This document shows positions 1 through 10,957 of a stretch of 64,000 bases of DNA, piece after piece. The position numbers were made by a program, and so were the translations under genes. The first letter of the stretch is position 1. Each line of letters begins with the position of its first letter. Origin of the DNA: Rhizomys pruinosus (Eukaryota; Chordata; Mammalia; Rodentia; Spalacidae); contig VZQC01004719.1 in NCBI GenBank assembly GCA_009823505.1, positions 1,734,357 to 1,798,356 of the forward strand. Reading direction: 5' to 3'. The notes beneath the pieces are model-generated. The model had not been told where the DNA came from, did no database searches, and saw nothing but the letters and a program-made list of their open reading frames with translations.

Positions 1-522
1 ACTCAGGGAGACCCATATTTGCTTTATTGGTTTAGTGGCCTTTGGTAACACTCTCTGGCATTCCAGAGGCCATCTGTACACTTGCATGTGTGGTCTCAAT
101 ACATCCCTCCCATGTTAACGTCAGGTCTTCGGCAGCAGGGTCTTATTGCCTCTCCTCCTGTAGGTATCCCAACTTAGAGGCAAGGAGCCCTTACCTTTTG
201 TGGGGCCTTGGATCCCCTGGCCAACATCCACCTGGTAGAACAATCCATTGCTGATGTCAGAGCTCCTGTATTAATATATTTTGCCTGAGTGCATAGCCCT
301 AGGACTTTAGTATTATATTTGGTTCTGAACAGAGAGTAATCCCTTCCACAGTTCCCATGTCTAGTAGTCAATTAAAGAAAGCAGTTTTACCGGTTTTATA
401 AGAGATTACCTCTACAATAGTTGTCTCCAATTTACAGTTGGGGAGCGACCTCATCATTGTCATATTTCTCCTTGTTCTATGGGTGGGAAGGCAANAAGGA
501 GAAAAAGTCTTAAAGTTCAATC
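1..522 (-). mobile_element. L1 3' UTR fragment, truncated by window edge
   Basis: This block is colinear, with moderate divergence, with the blocks at about 13.7-14.5 kb and 27.8-28.35 kb, which continue toward L1-type 3' tails in minus orientation. It is therefore the 5' part of an L1 3' UTR read on the minus strand, with its tail outside the window. It contains the isolated N at 495. Homology fades at about 500-520. No coding capacity is expected; the short frames in it are chance. Confidence 0.7.
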
Positions 523-816
523 AATACACTTCATCAAATAATTTGGCCTATTTTATAACTTTATTTATATTTTAATTATTTTCTTTTTGAGAATTATTAT
601 ATTCACACATATAAAGGAAACAACAAAATACAACAACAAGAATAACAACAAACTTCAAGTCTGGTAAAAATTTCCAAGGTGTCTAGGACACAATAAAATT
701 GTAAACTTAACAAAAATTATCATTATTAAGCAGATTCACACTGAGTAAAGCCAAAACAATATATTCAGAAATGATGAATAAACCCTGTTCAATAAGGTAA
801 GGGATTATAACAACAG
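523..816. other. Anonymous AT-rich DNA upstream of the retrocopy
   Basis: No gene, SINE or LTR is recognised here. The right end carries the 5' copy of the direct repeat AAGAATGTA (817-825) that flanks the Eif4ebp2 retrocopy. Confidence 0.6.
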
Positions 817-834
817 AAGAATGTAATATGCTGG

Positions 835-1220
835 CTTCCGGTCGTCGTCGCCGCTGCTGCCTCTGCTGCTGCTGCTGTTGCGACAGCTGCGGGCGGAGGC
901 CGAAGGACTGGGCGGCGGCGGCAGCGGCGGCAGGAGCGGAGCGGAGCCGGACGACCGAGCTCGAGCAGGCGAACGCCGAGCGGAGCGCGCCCTTCCGCCC
1001 GCGGGAAGAGCCGGAGCCGCCGGGGCCCCGCCGCCGCCTGCCCGCTGGACAAAGCCGCGAGCCACGGCCCGAGCCATGTCCGCGTCGACCGGCGGCGGCC
1101 ACCAGCCCAGCCAGAGCCGCGCCATCCCCACCCGCACCGTGGCCATCAGCGACGCCGTGCAGCTACCTCAGGACTGTTGCACCACGCCCGGGGGGACGCT
1201 GTTCTCCACCACGCCGGGAG
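835..1220 (+). other. CpG-rich segment of the retrocopy (relict 5' UTR/CpG island)
   Basis: This stretch is strikingly GC- and CpG-rich compared with the AT-rich surroundings. It corresponds to the parental 5' UTR and first coding exon. Many CpGs remain, which suggests a fairly recent copy or little germline methylation. It could serve as a weak promoter, but the sequence does not show that it does. Confidence 0.6.
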
Positions 1221-1437
1221 GGACCCGAATCATTTATGACCGGAAGTTTCTGCTGGATCGCCGCAATTCTCCATGGCACAGACCCCACCCTGCCACCTGC
1301 CCAATATCCCTGGAGTCACTAGCCCTGGTGCCATGATTGAAGACTCCAAAGTAGAAGTGAACAACTTGAATAACTTGAACAATCATGACAGGAAGCATGC
1401 AGTTGGGGATGATGCTCAGTTTGAAATGAACATCTGA
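1076..1437 (+). pseudogene. Eif4ebp2-ps: 4E-BP2 reading frame with one-base deletion
   Basis: The start ATG at 1076 begins a frame matching the 4E-BP2 N-terminus (MSAS..., [19 protein letters not shown]). Both TTPGGT priming phosphosites and the canonical eIF4E-binding motif YDRKFLL are intact. At about 1272/1273, in the Pro codon of the NSP motif, one base is missing. The CDS is 362 nt where 120 codons plus stop need 363. Downstream, the correct frame resumes unbroken to the TGA at 1435-1437 and encodes the recognisable [19 protein letters not shown] segment. Read without correction, the frame ends at 1336 after about 86 residues, with a novel tail after residue 66. Other changes are DYC to DCC and, in the shifted frame, FEMDI to FEMNI in the mTORC1 docking (TOS) motif. 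Transcription is unknown, because the parental promoter is normally not carried by a retrocopy. Confidence 0.93.
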
Positions 1438-4400
1438 CTCCTGCAGAAAGCAGAAGAAAGCAACGTGGAGGCCTGCACACACCTGATTTGGCCAATAGGA
1501 TCACAATGAAAAGAGGCAGTTTCAGCATGTCCTAGTGCGGTCTCCCCTCCCCTTACCTCCCCCCCTCCGCTTCCTCCCTCTCCCTCACTCTCCCTTCTCT
1601 CTGGTGCCAAGTGATGGAAGATGAGCTGACCCTTCCCTCCCCTGCCTCCTGCTCTGCTCAGCCAACTGTTAGGCTGAGGCCCTGGCAGTGTTCTGTAGAA
1701 CTAGCTGCCCACACAGGAAAACAGTTCCACTAGAGTTTCCCTGGTCATTTCTCAAGAGCCTTCAGATTTGTACCAGATCTACCTGGAGTTTCTGAGCAGG
1801 GGAGGGGGGGGCGGGTAGAGATATGTTCCCATTGGCTCTGTCTTCCCTCTTGTTCCCATTGGCTCTGTCTTCCCTCGTCACTTCCCGCTGTTAATTTACT
1901 GTTAGGTTTGGGGTCTTTAAAATCAGTGGGGGAATGATAAAAAGTGAGCTGCTTGCCCTCTTCCCTTGAAGGCTTTGTTCTTAGGGACAGGGCACAGCTC
2001 ACACCTCCACCAGCGTTCCGGTCCTCCCTGCTCTCCTCTAGGAGGAGTGCCTCATCTAATGCTTGTGTACAGATATTTTTTAATCTCTACCAGCAGGGAG
2101 CTCTTGTTGACAAGTACTCTTAGCCTGTCTGCCATCCTCCATGCCTGCATCTTGCTGGCAGAGCCCTCTTCTCGCAGATTCATGGGTGATGTTGGTTATC
2201 CCCAGAGCAAGTTGTTCAAAGTGAATGAACTTTGTCCTTTGCCTGGTGGGTAAGGTCTGAAAACATCAAGCAAGTGAGTGACCTCTGAAGAGGACCGGAT
2301 CTCTGGAGTGACCACCTCAGCAGTCACGGTTTTAAAATCCAGTGGATCTTGTGATACATAGCATCTTATAGTTCCTTATATTTTAAAGTTGACTTCCACA
2401 ATGATGTTGGTAGAAGATGACTACATTTCCTCCCCTGGCCCCACCCCAGTTTGAATCTGCTTTGTTTGGCTGCTGAGTTAGATAAGCATGGGGTAAAAAG
2501 AAAAAAGTTCCTCCCAGTCTTCTGGCCCTTCTTACTGTACTCTGATCCTTCTCTGACACCCCCCCCTCCCCCAGCCTTCCCTCCTTCCCTGTCTCCTTCC
2601 CCTTTCTTCAATGGCCATTTTTCCAAGTCTACATCTAAGATACCTCACATGTTGGTATCTAATAATATCTGTTGCTCCTTCTACCTGCGGAGTGACCTTT
2701 TATTTTTAAGATGACTGCAGACCTATTTTTCGATAAGTTTTCAGTACAGTTTTGAGCAGCACCTTTTTTAACAAAATATCTTCCAATGTTGGGAAGGTCA
2801 AAAAAAAAAAAATGTCCATAGGCCAGTCTACCATTGTCAGTGTCCTATGTCCATCTACCGTTGTCACTGTCCTTCTGAGCTCTTTCCTGCCCCTCAAGAT
2901 TTTTGGAGTGTGGAGTGGGTGGTTTGTGATGTTGGACTGCTCTGCCTTGCTATGAGTTGTTGAAGAAAGCTTCATTCCTTCCCATCATCCTTTGCTCTCT
3001 GGCTCCTCTTCCTCCCCACTCCACCCTCCTGGTACGGAACAGCAGGCGATCCCAGGAGAGGGGCTCCCTGACAAGCTGATGCATCTGTCTCCCCAAAGGA
3101 GGACAGGCAGTCGCTGGCGTCCTGGGAACTTCCAGTCGGATCAGGCCCTACCTAGACTCCCTCAGTAAGAGCCCAGGTCCCCACTGGCTGGAAAAGCAAG
3201 CGGTATTTTTCTTTGAACCCTATTGTGAAGATGTTTTAGAAGGAGGAACGCCTGCAGAACTCGGTTGTTTTCTGCTACACAATGTGAAGAGCTGGGCGTG
3301 AACCCTTGGTGGTGGCTGATGTCTCAGGAATAAGCTGGATCTCCAGCACTTGGGGACACTTGGAGTCTCAAAGTTGATAATCAGAAGAGTTTATTGTTTG
3401 TCAAATCTACCCCTGCTGTGATTTTAATTAAACTACAAATTTCATGTCATGTAGTCATGGGAAACTTAAGTTGTGCTGTCATTAGCCTAAGATGCTGGCT
3501 CAGGACTTCTACCCTAGAGCTTGGTTCTTCTGGAGCAAGGCACATGATACACTGGTGTGGGTGCCTGTGGATCTGACTGCAGCTAACCAGGAGCTTGTCC
3601 ATGAGTAGAAAAGCATCCACTTCCTCATGGGACTGCAGGGCGCATCATTCTGGACCCACCACCAGAATAGATTGGAGATGTGAGAGTTTTGTAGGATCAA
3701 GAACTGTTTCCCCTTTCGTGCCGTCTTGGGGAGTCTGCACGTGCCCCTAATTAGAGGACTTGTTTGTAGTGTTCATGAGTGTCACCTGCATGTTGTAGGT
3801 GCTTTCCCCAGCTCATATCTTCTCTGGGGAAGACTTCCCTTAACTGCCTAGGTGTGGAAGGCCTTGCTGAAGGCCCCACTAACTATCAGCATACCTTGAC
3901 CTCCATAAATCAGCATTATAAAGTAATCGCATAAGACACAAGACAAGCTTCCAACAGACGTCTGTGTGCTGTGCCTCTCAGCTGAGTCCAGTAGGTGGTT
4001 GACCTGGGTTTTTTTATAAGAATTTTCACAGGTAGAGCTCTAAATGAAGAATGTGTGCTGTCCTAATTACCAGACTCCACCTGAGAGACAGGTCTTAACC
4101 TTTTAAATAGCCACCTGTACTCCCTTTTTATGGGGGACTTTGTTTCTGTACCCGTGGGGACAGTCAACCTTCATGAGGAAGATCCTCCAGATTCAGCAGG
4201 AGACATGCACCAGCACTGCACTTCCTTCCATGCAGCAGGGTTGGCTGAGTTCTCGGGGCCTTGTGTTCTGTTGCAATGGGTGCTGCCTTCCCCAGAGCAC
4301 AGGGTAGGGAAGCTGCTTTCTATGGGGCTTTCTGAGCAAGAATTCTGTCCTGCCTGTTAATATCTATTGCTGTGTAACAAATTACCTCCAAGTTTAATAA

Positions 4401-5255
4401 TACTTCCAGTAGCAAACATGATCTATTGGTTTCTCTGGGTAGGGATTTGGGGGCTGCTTAGCATCAGGCAAAGTGTGGGCATGAGCTGGGGAGTCCACGT
4501 CTACGCCTCCTCATATGGCTGTTGGCAGGCTGCCTTGGCTCTCATGGGCTGCTCTGTAGGGTATCACACCACAGTGTCTGTTCACCCTGAAAGACTGATC
4601 CCAGAGAAAGTGGCAGGTTCAGGAGAAAGTTGGAGTGCCTTTAACACACCACTCCCAGCACAAGAGGAAACCAGGTCAGCGTGGAGATGGAAGCTGGGTG
4701 CATTACTGCTGCCAAAACAGACCTCTGAAGACGTGTAACCAAACTAGGATAGAAGACAGACTTTCTCTTCTCTAGAGCTACCTGATGGTTTTAAGAGAGG
4801 TGGCAGGAAACAAAGCTGCGCAGAGCTGTGACACCTTGTCTGCCTGTTATCAATGATGCTTGTTTTTTCAAGCCTTAGATTCGGTGTCTTTCAGCATGAC
4901 TTACCATTTGTTTTCCTTTAGCCAAGGATTGACAAAGTCAAGAAATTGGAGCCTTCTAGTGGAGTCACGGGCTGTCCTGACTGGAGTGGGCTTGTGGGAT
5001 GGCAGGAGCAAAGGACTCTGAGAAAAGCTGCAGAGGAGAAATGAGGTGGGAGATGGCATCAGGAAGCCAGGCGCCCACTCAAGTCAGCACATGCATGGGG
5101 TTCCTGCCCTAGCAGCAGCTTCTCCCTAAGCCCTGGGGCACCTAGGAATGCAGATGTTTGTCTACAGTTGATCGCTCTGGTCCCTGCAGCATGCCTGTTA
5201 ACCTGTAGACTCCTGAGCTTCTGGGTGGAAGTGTGTTCTTAAAGAATGCCATCTT

Positions 5256-5408
5256 GCCAGGCATGGTTGGGTGCAACTGGCTTTAATCCTAGCAACTCGG
5301 GAGGCAGAGGCAGGTGGATCTTTGTGCGTTCAAGGCCACCTGGTCCTAAGAGTGAGTTCCAGGATAGCTGGGGCTACAGGGAGACCTATCTCAAAAAGGC
5401 ATTTAAAA
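5256..5408 (+). repeat. B1 SINE (first of a pair)
   Basis: 7SL-derived B1: GCCAGGCATGGT head, GGGAGGCAGAGGCAGG core, GAGTTCCAGGATAGCTGGGG and a CTCAAAAA tail. It lies in the retrocopy 3' UTR and is followed directly by a second B1. One direct repeat flanks the pair (5243-5255 and 5581-5594). Confidence 0.9.
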
Positions 5409-5420
5409 GAGGGAAATGAG

Positions 5421-5580
5421 GGCCAGGCGTGGTGTGCACAGCCTTTAGTCCTAAGCACTTGGGAGTCAGAGGCAGGCAGTATCTTTGTGAGTTCAAGGCC
5501 AAGGCTGGTCTATCAGGAGTGAGTTCCAGGAACAGCTGGGACTACAGGGAGACGCTGTCTCATAAACAAAAAAAAGAAAA
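5421..5580 (+). repeat. B1 SINE (second of a pair)
   Basis: Full-length B1 with an [17 protein letters not shown] tail. The repeat AGAATCGCCATCTT after its tail matches the sequence before the first B1, so the two B1s share one outer TSD. Confidence 0.9.
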
Positions 5581-7124
5581 AGAATCGCCATCTTCAGTTA
5601 TTCGATGCTTGCTTTAGCATGGACTTGTGAGAAGCTTACTGCTGGGGCTTTTAAAATAACCCATGAAATTTGAGTTTGCTCCTGATTTGAGGGATTTTCA
5701 GACCTTCACAGCTAAAACAGTAAAGCCCCACATTCGATCCGTGCAGCTGAACTGATGGTTCCAACCACAGATCCACCCCCAACCCCCCAGCCATCCTATG
5801 TAGAGCGACACTGAGTCAGGGACCCAACCTCCTCCTTGTATCCTGGTCTTGGATGCCAGCTGCTTGTGGCAGGGGCCTTAACCCTTTGCACTCCTGCTGA
5901 AGGGGAAGTGCCAGTGTCTTGGTCTGCCTGTTACGGGACTGTCGTGTTTTTCTGGATTCCATGTACATGGCAGCTATTTATTCTGCGAAACCCAATCACT
6001 GATGTTTGGAAGGTGGTGCTTGCAGTAAAGTTGTTTCTTTGGGGTAGGTGCTGTCTTGATTACCTCGCAACTCCTGATGTCTCTGCTTTCAGTGACAGAT
6101 GAAGTAGGTTTTACTGCAGACAGGTCGCAGTGTTCCTTCAGTGCTTACAGCCCAGGCACACTCCTGCTCTGACGATTGATTTCGTGTTAGTGGTGGGCTT
6201 TGCCGAGGCTAGCTCACAGAGATATCTGGCTGAAGACTGAGGTTGACTGTCAGGTCCTCATTTTCTCCAGTTGACCATGTCTGACACGTTTTTTCCATCA
6301 CAACTGGAACATCAGCTTGTTCTCAGGCCAGTCCTGGAAGCTGCCCTTTGGCAATGCTCAGAGTTCAGAGTTTGCAGGTGGTCTGCGGTTTCTCCTCATT
6401 TAACTCTCTCTGCAGCCATGGGGGATGCCCCTGCACACCATGGATGCCCAGTGGAAGAGATTACTGAGCTGAACACATTTTCCAGGACCTGGAAACTCCC
6501 TATGCGCCTCTCTGAGTTGTGAGGTGGGCAAAGAGACAGACGTGTGATGTGTAGTGGTTGCTTCACTGTGTTGATATTCCCAAAGGGAACCTGTGCCACT
6601 GCTTCAAACCAAAATTCCTGGACATTGCAAACTTAGAGAATTCCGTGAATCAGCACAGAATGTCCATTCTTTCTGCACCCTCTTCCTATCCATTTTAGTC
6701 TTTCAAAAATTCTGCCGGGCCAAGGGAAATTATTCCCAGAGAGCAGGTCAGCAGGGAGAAACCCCTGCAAGAAGCTGGGGCCGTGGGGTCAGAACGGGTC
6801 ACGGAGTCGCTCGCCAGTGCCTTTGCCTCACCTCACTCGCCTGGGCAAGGGTGCCCTCTGCACCCCTAGGATAAATCTTAAAATCAACTCCAAGAGCACC
6901 AAGGACTCTCGCCCTCTGGTGGGTACCACGTGTTCTACATGTGATGCCTGTCCCTGTCTACTGCTGCAGTCCCAGCCATGTGAAACAGACTGCCAGCATT
7001 TCCTCCAGCCTCCTGTGTCCCTGCTGTGCTGTTCCCTGAGTCTCCCTTCTAGTCACCATCACAGCAGACAGTGGAAGCCCCACACGTCCTTGGCCATCCT
7101 GTGTGAGTCCATGACCAGTTTTTT

Positions 7125-7396
7125 TTTTTTTTTTAGTCTAGTTTTTAATTGATGCTTTGTGCATTTCATCATTTTTCCCAATTAGTTCAGGCTTATTTCC
7201 TTTCCTCCCCCCGCCACCCCCCAACCCATCCCCAGATCATGCATTCTGCCATAACTGTTGCTGCATCTTTCTCTCAGTTTTTTTTTTTTATTTTTAGCTA
7301 TAGTGATAAGCCATGAGTACAAGCATCCTTCATGCAAAACTATCTGCAGGCTGTTGTGCCAAACCAACCAACAGCCCCACCATCCAGTGGGGGGTA
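7125..7396 (-). mobile_element. 5'-truncated L1 3' end inside the retrocopy 3' UTR
   Basis: Poly-T, then the minus-strand L1 tail (GATGCTTTGTGCATTTCAT, C-rich stretch, GATCATGCATTCTGCC, AAGCATCCTTCATG) as also seen at 12.8-13.1 kb. The TSDs CATGACCAGTTTTTT (7110-7124) and CATGGACCAGTTTTTT (7397-7412) flank it, so it is a complete short insertion. Confidence 0.85.
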
Positions 7397-7538
7397 CATG
7401 GACCAGTTTTTTAACTGTCCTTCACAACCGCAGGTATTTGGAACTAGGAAAACGATGAAATTCTTACCAATGGTTGCTGTTTGTCAGTTCAAATAAAACG
7501 ACCTTAAATATCAAAATAAAAAAAAAAAAAAGAATGTA

Positions 7539-8684
7539 TCTTGGCTGCATGAAAACCTCAAGAAAATGTAGTAGTTCAGTGTACACAATTTTCCAGTAGT
7601 AGTCATACCATAATAGCAATCAAATTGCCTTTTTAAATTGATATAATTGTCTGTCCTTCTGTTGTTTAGGACTTTTCAGTTTGGAAACATGATGACAAAG
7701 TAGGTACCATCAAGTGCTTAATTAGAATGCAATTTTCATAAAACATAACTTGATTGTTATTTAGATATTGTCCCTTTTCATTGCCCTCGCTTAGTTGTCA
7801 AAGTTTATATAGAATATATATGAATGCACACATATATTATATATAAATGCACACACAGTTGCACACACACATATATCATATATCTATATATTATCTTCTA
7901 TAGATATAGATATACATCCAATCGAGTCTAATTGTGTTCCCAAATGATCGTCTCAGTGTGTTGTCCATCCAATAGGAAACCTGGTTTAAATAATTGTTAA
8001 ACCAATGTGTTCATTGCCTCTGCCTTCTAAAAGCAGCCACTGTTTAATGGTTACATGGTAGCATTGACATGCCTATATGTCCTTCCTTTATGTCAAAATG
8101 CTGGGATTTATTTCTGGTTTCCCCTTTCATGGGAATTGTCCATGTTGTCACCAATTCTGTGAGTTCATTAGAGTAAATTGATCAGCCTTTCCAGAAAGCT
8201 CTGTTTGTCATTGTGGTACCTCTAACTCTGTGGCTTCTTACAAGGGTTTCTTCCCTCTACCACATATTCTTGAGATTCAGGAGGAAGAAGTTTGAAATAT
8301 GTGTCTATTAAAGAGTTTCTGGATTTTTTCTTCTGCAATTGCGCACATGGGGTTGCGTGTTTTTGTGTTATCATTATCTGTTTGCATAAGGAAACTTCTC
8401 TGGTTAGAGTTATGGATAAATGTATTAATGATGTTTCAAACAATAAGTATTGTGAGTTTAATAAGCTAAGTCTATTTCATGACTAAACAATATTAGGTTT
8501 TCCCCTGATTTCTTGTGTATGTTGTTTGAGCACTGCATTTTCCTATGCCCTGATGTAATCTTCAGTTATAGGCACGGACCTTAAAATTAAGAAGTGGTGA
8601 TCTTGTGTATGTTGTCACTGTTGTTAAGTTGCACAATGAGACTGTTCTCAGAATACTGGAAAACTCTGTTCCATCTGGTTATTT
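7539..8684. other. Anonymous intergenic DNA with a small AT/CA-rich microsatellite
   Basis: No gene or classifiable repeat is seen. A degenerate (AT)/(CA) simple-repeat patch lies at about 7810-7915. The right end carries the 5' copy of the TSD of the next L1 (8685-8695). Confidence 0.55.
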
Positions 8685-8695
8685 AAAACAGTGGC

Positions 8696-9833
8696 CTCTC
8701 TCTCTGGAGCTGTTGCGTGGATTACTGGTCATTCTGGCTGTTCCTGTTCATGGGCTTTTGTTTGTTCAGGAGTAACTTTCGATCCTACGAATGAACACAA
8801 GCAATTAGATAAATAGGTATTAAGCCGACTAATTTTTTTTAAGTTATGGTAGGTTTACTTTTGGCATATGCACATATGTTTTGGATATGTATATGACTGC
8901 GGTAATCATGTTGACACGGTGAACCATGATTTATAAATGACAGGTCTTTACTGTGGCTTATAACATCTCCAACCTGTAGAGAGAGCTAGGCTTTGTGGCA
9001 TCAGACCATGGGTTATTCCTCCAGGCAGAGATGCCAATAGCCCAATTTAAGATTTGGGATATTACAGGCCAAGCTTGCCGCGGCTGCAAAGTATTGCCAG
9101 GTAGGTGAAGGTTGTAGCTGGTGCTGATGGTTGGGAGTCTGCTTTAAGTCAGGGAGATACACCGTATTTGTTTTTTGGCCTGTTAGGCTGGGCCTTAACG
9201 AGCTCTGGCATTCCAGGATGGGCCATCTGTACCACTGCATGTGCGGTATCCATACATCCATCCACATGTTAACGTCAGGTCTTTCGGCAGCAGGGTGCTT
9301 ATCCGCCTTTTCCTCCTCGTTCGTTTGAGGTTCTGAGTATTTATCCAACTTAGGGACCCAGTTTTTGTTCTCATCCACCTGGTGACCCTTTCTAAAGCCT
9401 AGGGAACACATCTGGGAAGGAGTGGAGCGTCGTGTGGTAGTAGATAGTTAGAATAACGCTTGTGATTTGGGGGGTGCGAGAATATGTGCGGATGTAAATA
9501 ATACAGCAATGTATCTGGACACTCATTTGATCAAACTTGATGAACAAACAACGCTGTCACTCCCCACTGTGGTGATGTGGGCGTGGGGTTTGGCACAACA
9601 GTCTGTGATTGGTTTTGACGTAGGATGCTTATACTCATCGGATTATCACTTATAGCTAAAAAAGGAAAAAAAAAAACAAACCTGGAAAGTTATGCAGAGA
9701 AGTTATGGCAGAATACATGATCTGGGATGGGGTGGGGTGGGGGGAAGGGAAGGAAAATATGCCTGATCTGAATTGAAATGATGTACGCAAAGCGCACAAA
9801 CCATCAATAAAAATTAAATTAAAAAAAAAAAAA
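8696..9833 (+). mobile_element. L1 3'-end insertion with 5' inversion (twin priming), complete with TSD
   Basis: The left part (8696 to about 9360) is L1 3' UTR in minus orientation. The right part (about 9360-9833) is the adjoining, more 3' L1 sequence in plus orientation, ending in ATCAATAAAAATTAAATT and poly(A). The inverted part ends where the sense part begins, in the stretch around CTCATCCACCTGG, as judged against the intact copy at 12.8-14.7 kb. Direct repeats AAAACAGTGGC at 8685-8695 and again directly after the poly(A) flank the whole unit. Confidence 0.85.
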
Positions 9834-9845
9834 AAAACAGTGGCT

Positions 9846-10549
9846 CTTAAAATCCTCTGTGTCCTCTTCTTCAATGGTCTTTGAGCTCTGGGTGAAAGAG
9901 GTTTAATATAGTAGTCCTATCCAGAAAAACACACTCTGCGTATATCAGTCTCTACATTTTGGCTAGTTCTGTGTTGCTTTTTGTTGCATGAGTAAGCTTG
10001 TTCTAAAAACAAACAGAGAACTGGGGAAATGGGCAGCAGGCCCCAACTTTAGCAGAGAAACATGGTTTCCTTTAAGGAACTGTTACTCAATAGGCTGACC
10101 AGGCTCTAGAGGAAAAACTCATATAGCTAGTGACAGCAGGATGTACAAACTTGACTTATTAGTCCTTAACACATATGACAGAATGTATGAAATTCACAGA
10201 TAGGGGAAGGATCTAAATATTGTTAAGATATATTACATGAAATGAACAAAAAATTCAGTAAAAATTTATATTAAAAGAAAGACTGTTTGTTTACTCCCAT
10301 AATATTTGTGACACTATTGCACCACTAGGCATGTCTTGTCAGGATTCACAGTTGGATAAGTATGATGATTATTTCTTTTCCTTCTGGTAGAACTTGGCAC
10401 ATTTTTCTTTCTTACTATTGAAACATATTAAGCTGACAAGTATATAATTCCAAGTTGAAAATCCAAAATTATAATAGCATAAAGCATACATTTTAAATCT
10501 CCAAATAGACTACATATATAACAATTATTTTATTTACATTTTATAATAG
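9846..10549. other. Anonymous AT-rich DNA
   Basis: I see no gene, SINE or LTR in this stretch. Confidence 0.5.
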
Positions 10550-10600
10550 TAAATATTCTTTTTAAATTATTTATTTATTTTTATTTATTTATTTTTTTAT

Positions 10601-10736
10601 CTTTTTAAGACAGGGTCTCCCTTTAGCCCCAGCTATCCTGGAACTTGCTCTGTAGACCAGGCTGGCCTTGAACTCACAAAGATCTGCCTCTGCCTCCCAA
10701 GTGCTAGGATTAAAGACGTGTACCACCATGCCCGGC
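10601..10736 (-). repeat. B1 SINE, part of a B2-B1 pair
   Basis: Minus-strand B1 (AGACAGGGTCTCCCTTTAGCC ... ACCACCATGCCCGGC). It abuts a minus-strand B2/B3-type SINE. One TSD, TAAATATTCTTTTTAA, flanks the pair at 10550-10565 and 10961-10976. Confidence 0.92.
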
Positions 10737-10957
10737 TATTTATTTATTTTTCTATGTTTATGAATGTCCAGTCTGCCTGCATGTAGGTGGGTGCATCTTT
10801 GTTGTGCAGTGCCACAGAGGTCAGAAGATGGTGTCGGATTCCCCTGGAACTGGAGTTAAAGACGGTTCTCAGCTGCCATGTGGGTGCTGTAGATCCAACC
10901 CATGTCTTCTGCAAAAGCAGTTGACGCTCTTAACAGCTAGGCTGTCTCGCCAGCCCA
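10737..10957 (-). repeat. B2/B3-type tRNA-headed SINE, part of a B2-B1 pair
   Basis: Minus-strand SINE with tail-side TTTATGAATGT, core TCCCCTGGAACTGGAG and head GCTGTCTCGCCAGCCC. In element sense it lies upstream of the B1, with A-rich sequence joining them. Confidence 0.9.

Larger units (their letters stand above)
826..7529 (+). pseudogene. Eif4ebp2-ps: Processed retrocopy of Eif4ebp2 mRNA (4E-BP2), near full length
   Basis: Eif4ebp2 encodes a small eIF4E-binding repressor of cap-dependent translation controlled by mTORC1 phosphorylation. The copy has a CpG-rich 5' UTR (about 830-1075), an uninterrupted coding sequence (1076-1437), and a very long 3' UTR. It ends with an AAATAAAA signal at about 7491 and a poly(A) run ending near 7531. 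The parent family has introns; none remain, so this is an L1-mediated retrocopy. Short direct repeats AAGAATGTA flank it (817-825 and 7530-7538). The coding part is clearly recognisable. Assigning the 3' UTR to Eif4ebp2 rests on continuity to the poly(A) tail and the known great length of this gene's 3' UTR, not on an alignment. Two B1s (5256-5580) and an L1 tail (7125-7396) sit inside it. Those insertions could be inherited from the parent mRNA or later. Confidence 0.9.

Noticed and set aside
828..1322. 164-codon plus-strand frame and several long minus-strand frames over 707-1146
   Set aside because: They cross the CG-rich 5' UTR of the Eif4ebp2 retrocopy in the wrong frame or strand. High GC lowers stop frequency; the true frame starts at 1076.
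4130..4738. Open frames of 76 and 123 codons in the retrocopy 3' UTR
   Set aside because: Chance frames in the presumed 3' UTR, with no family resemblance or supporting context.
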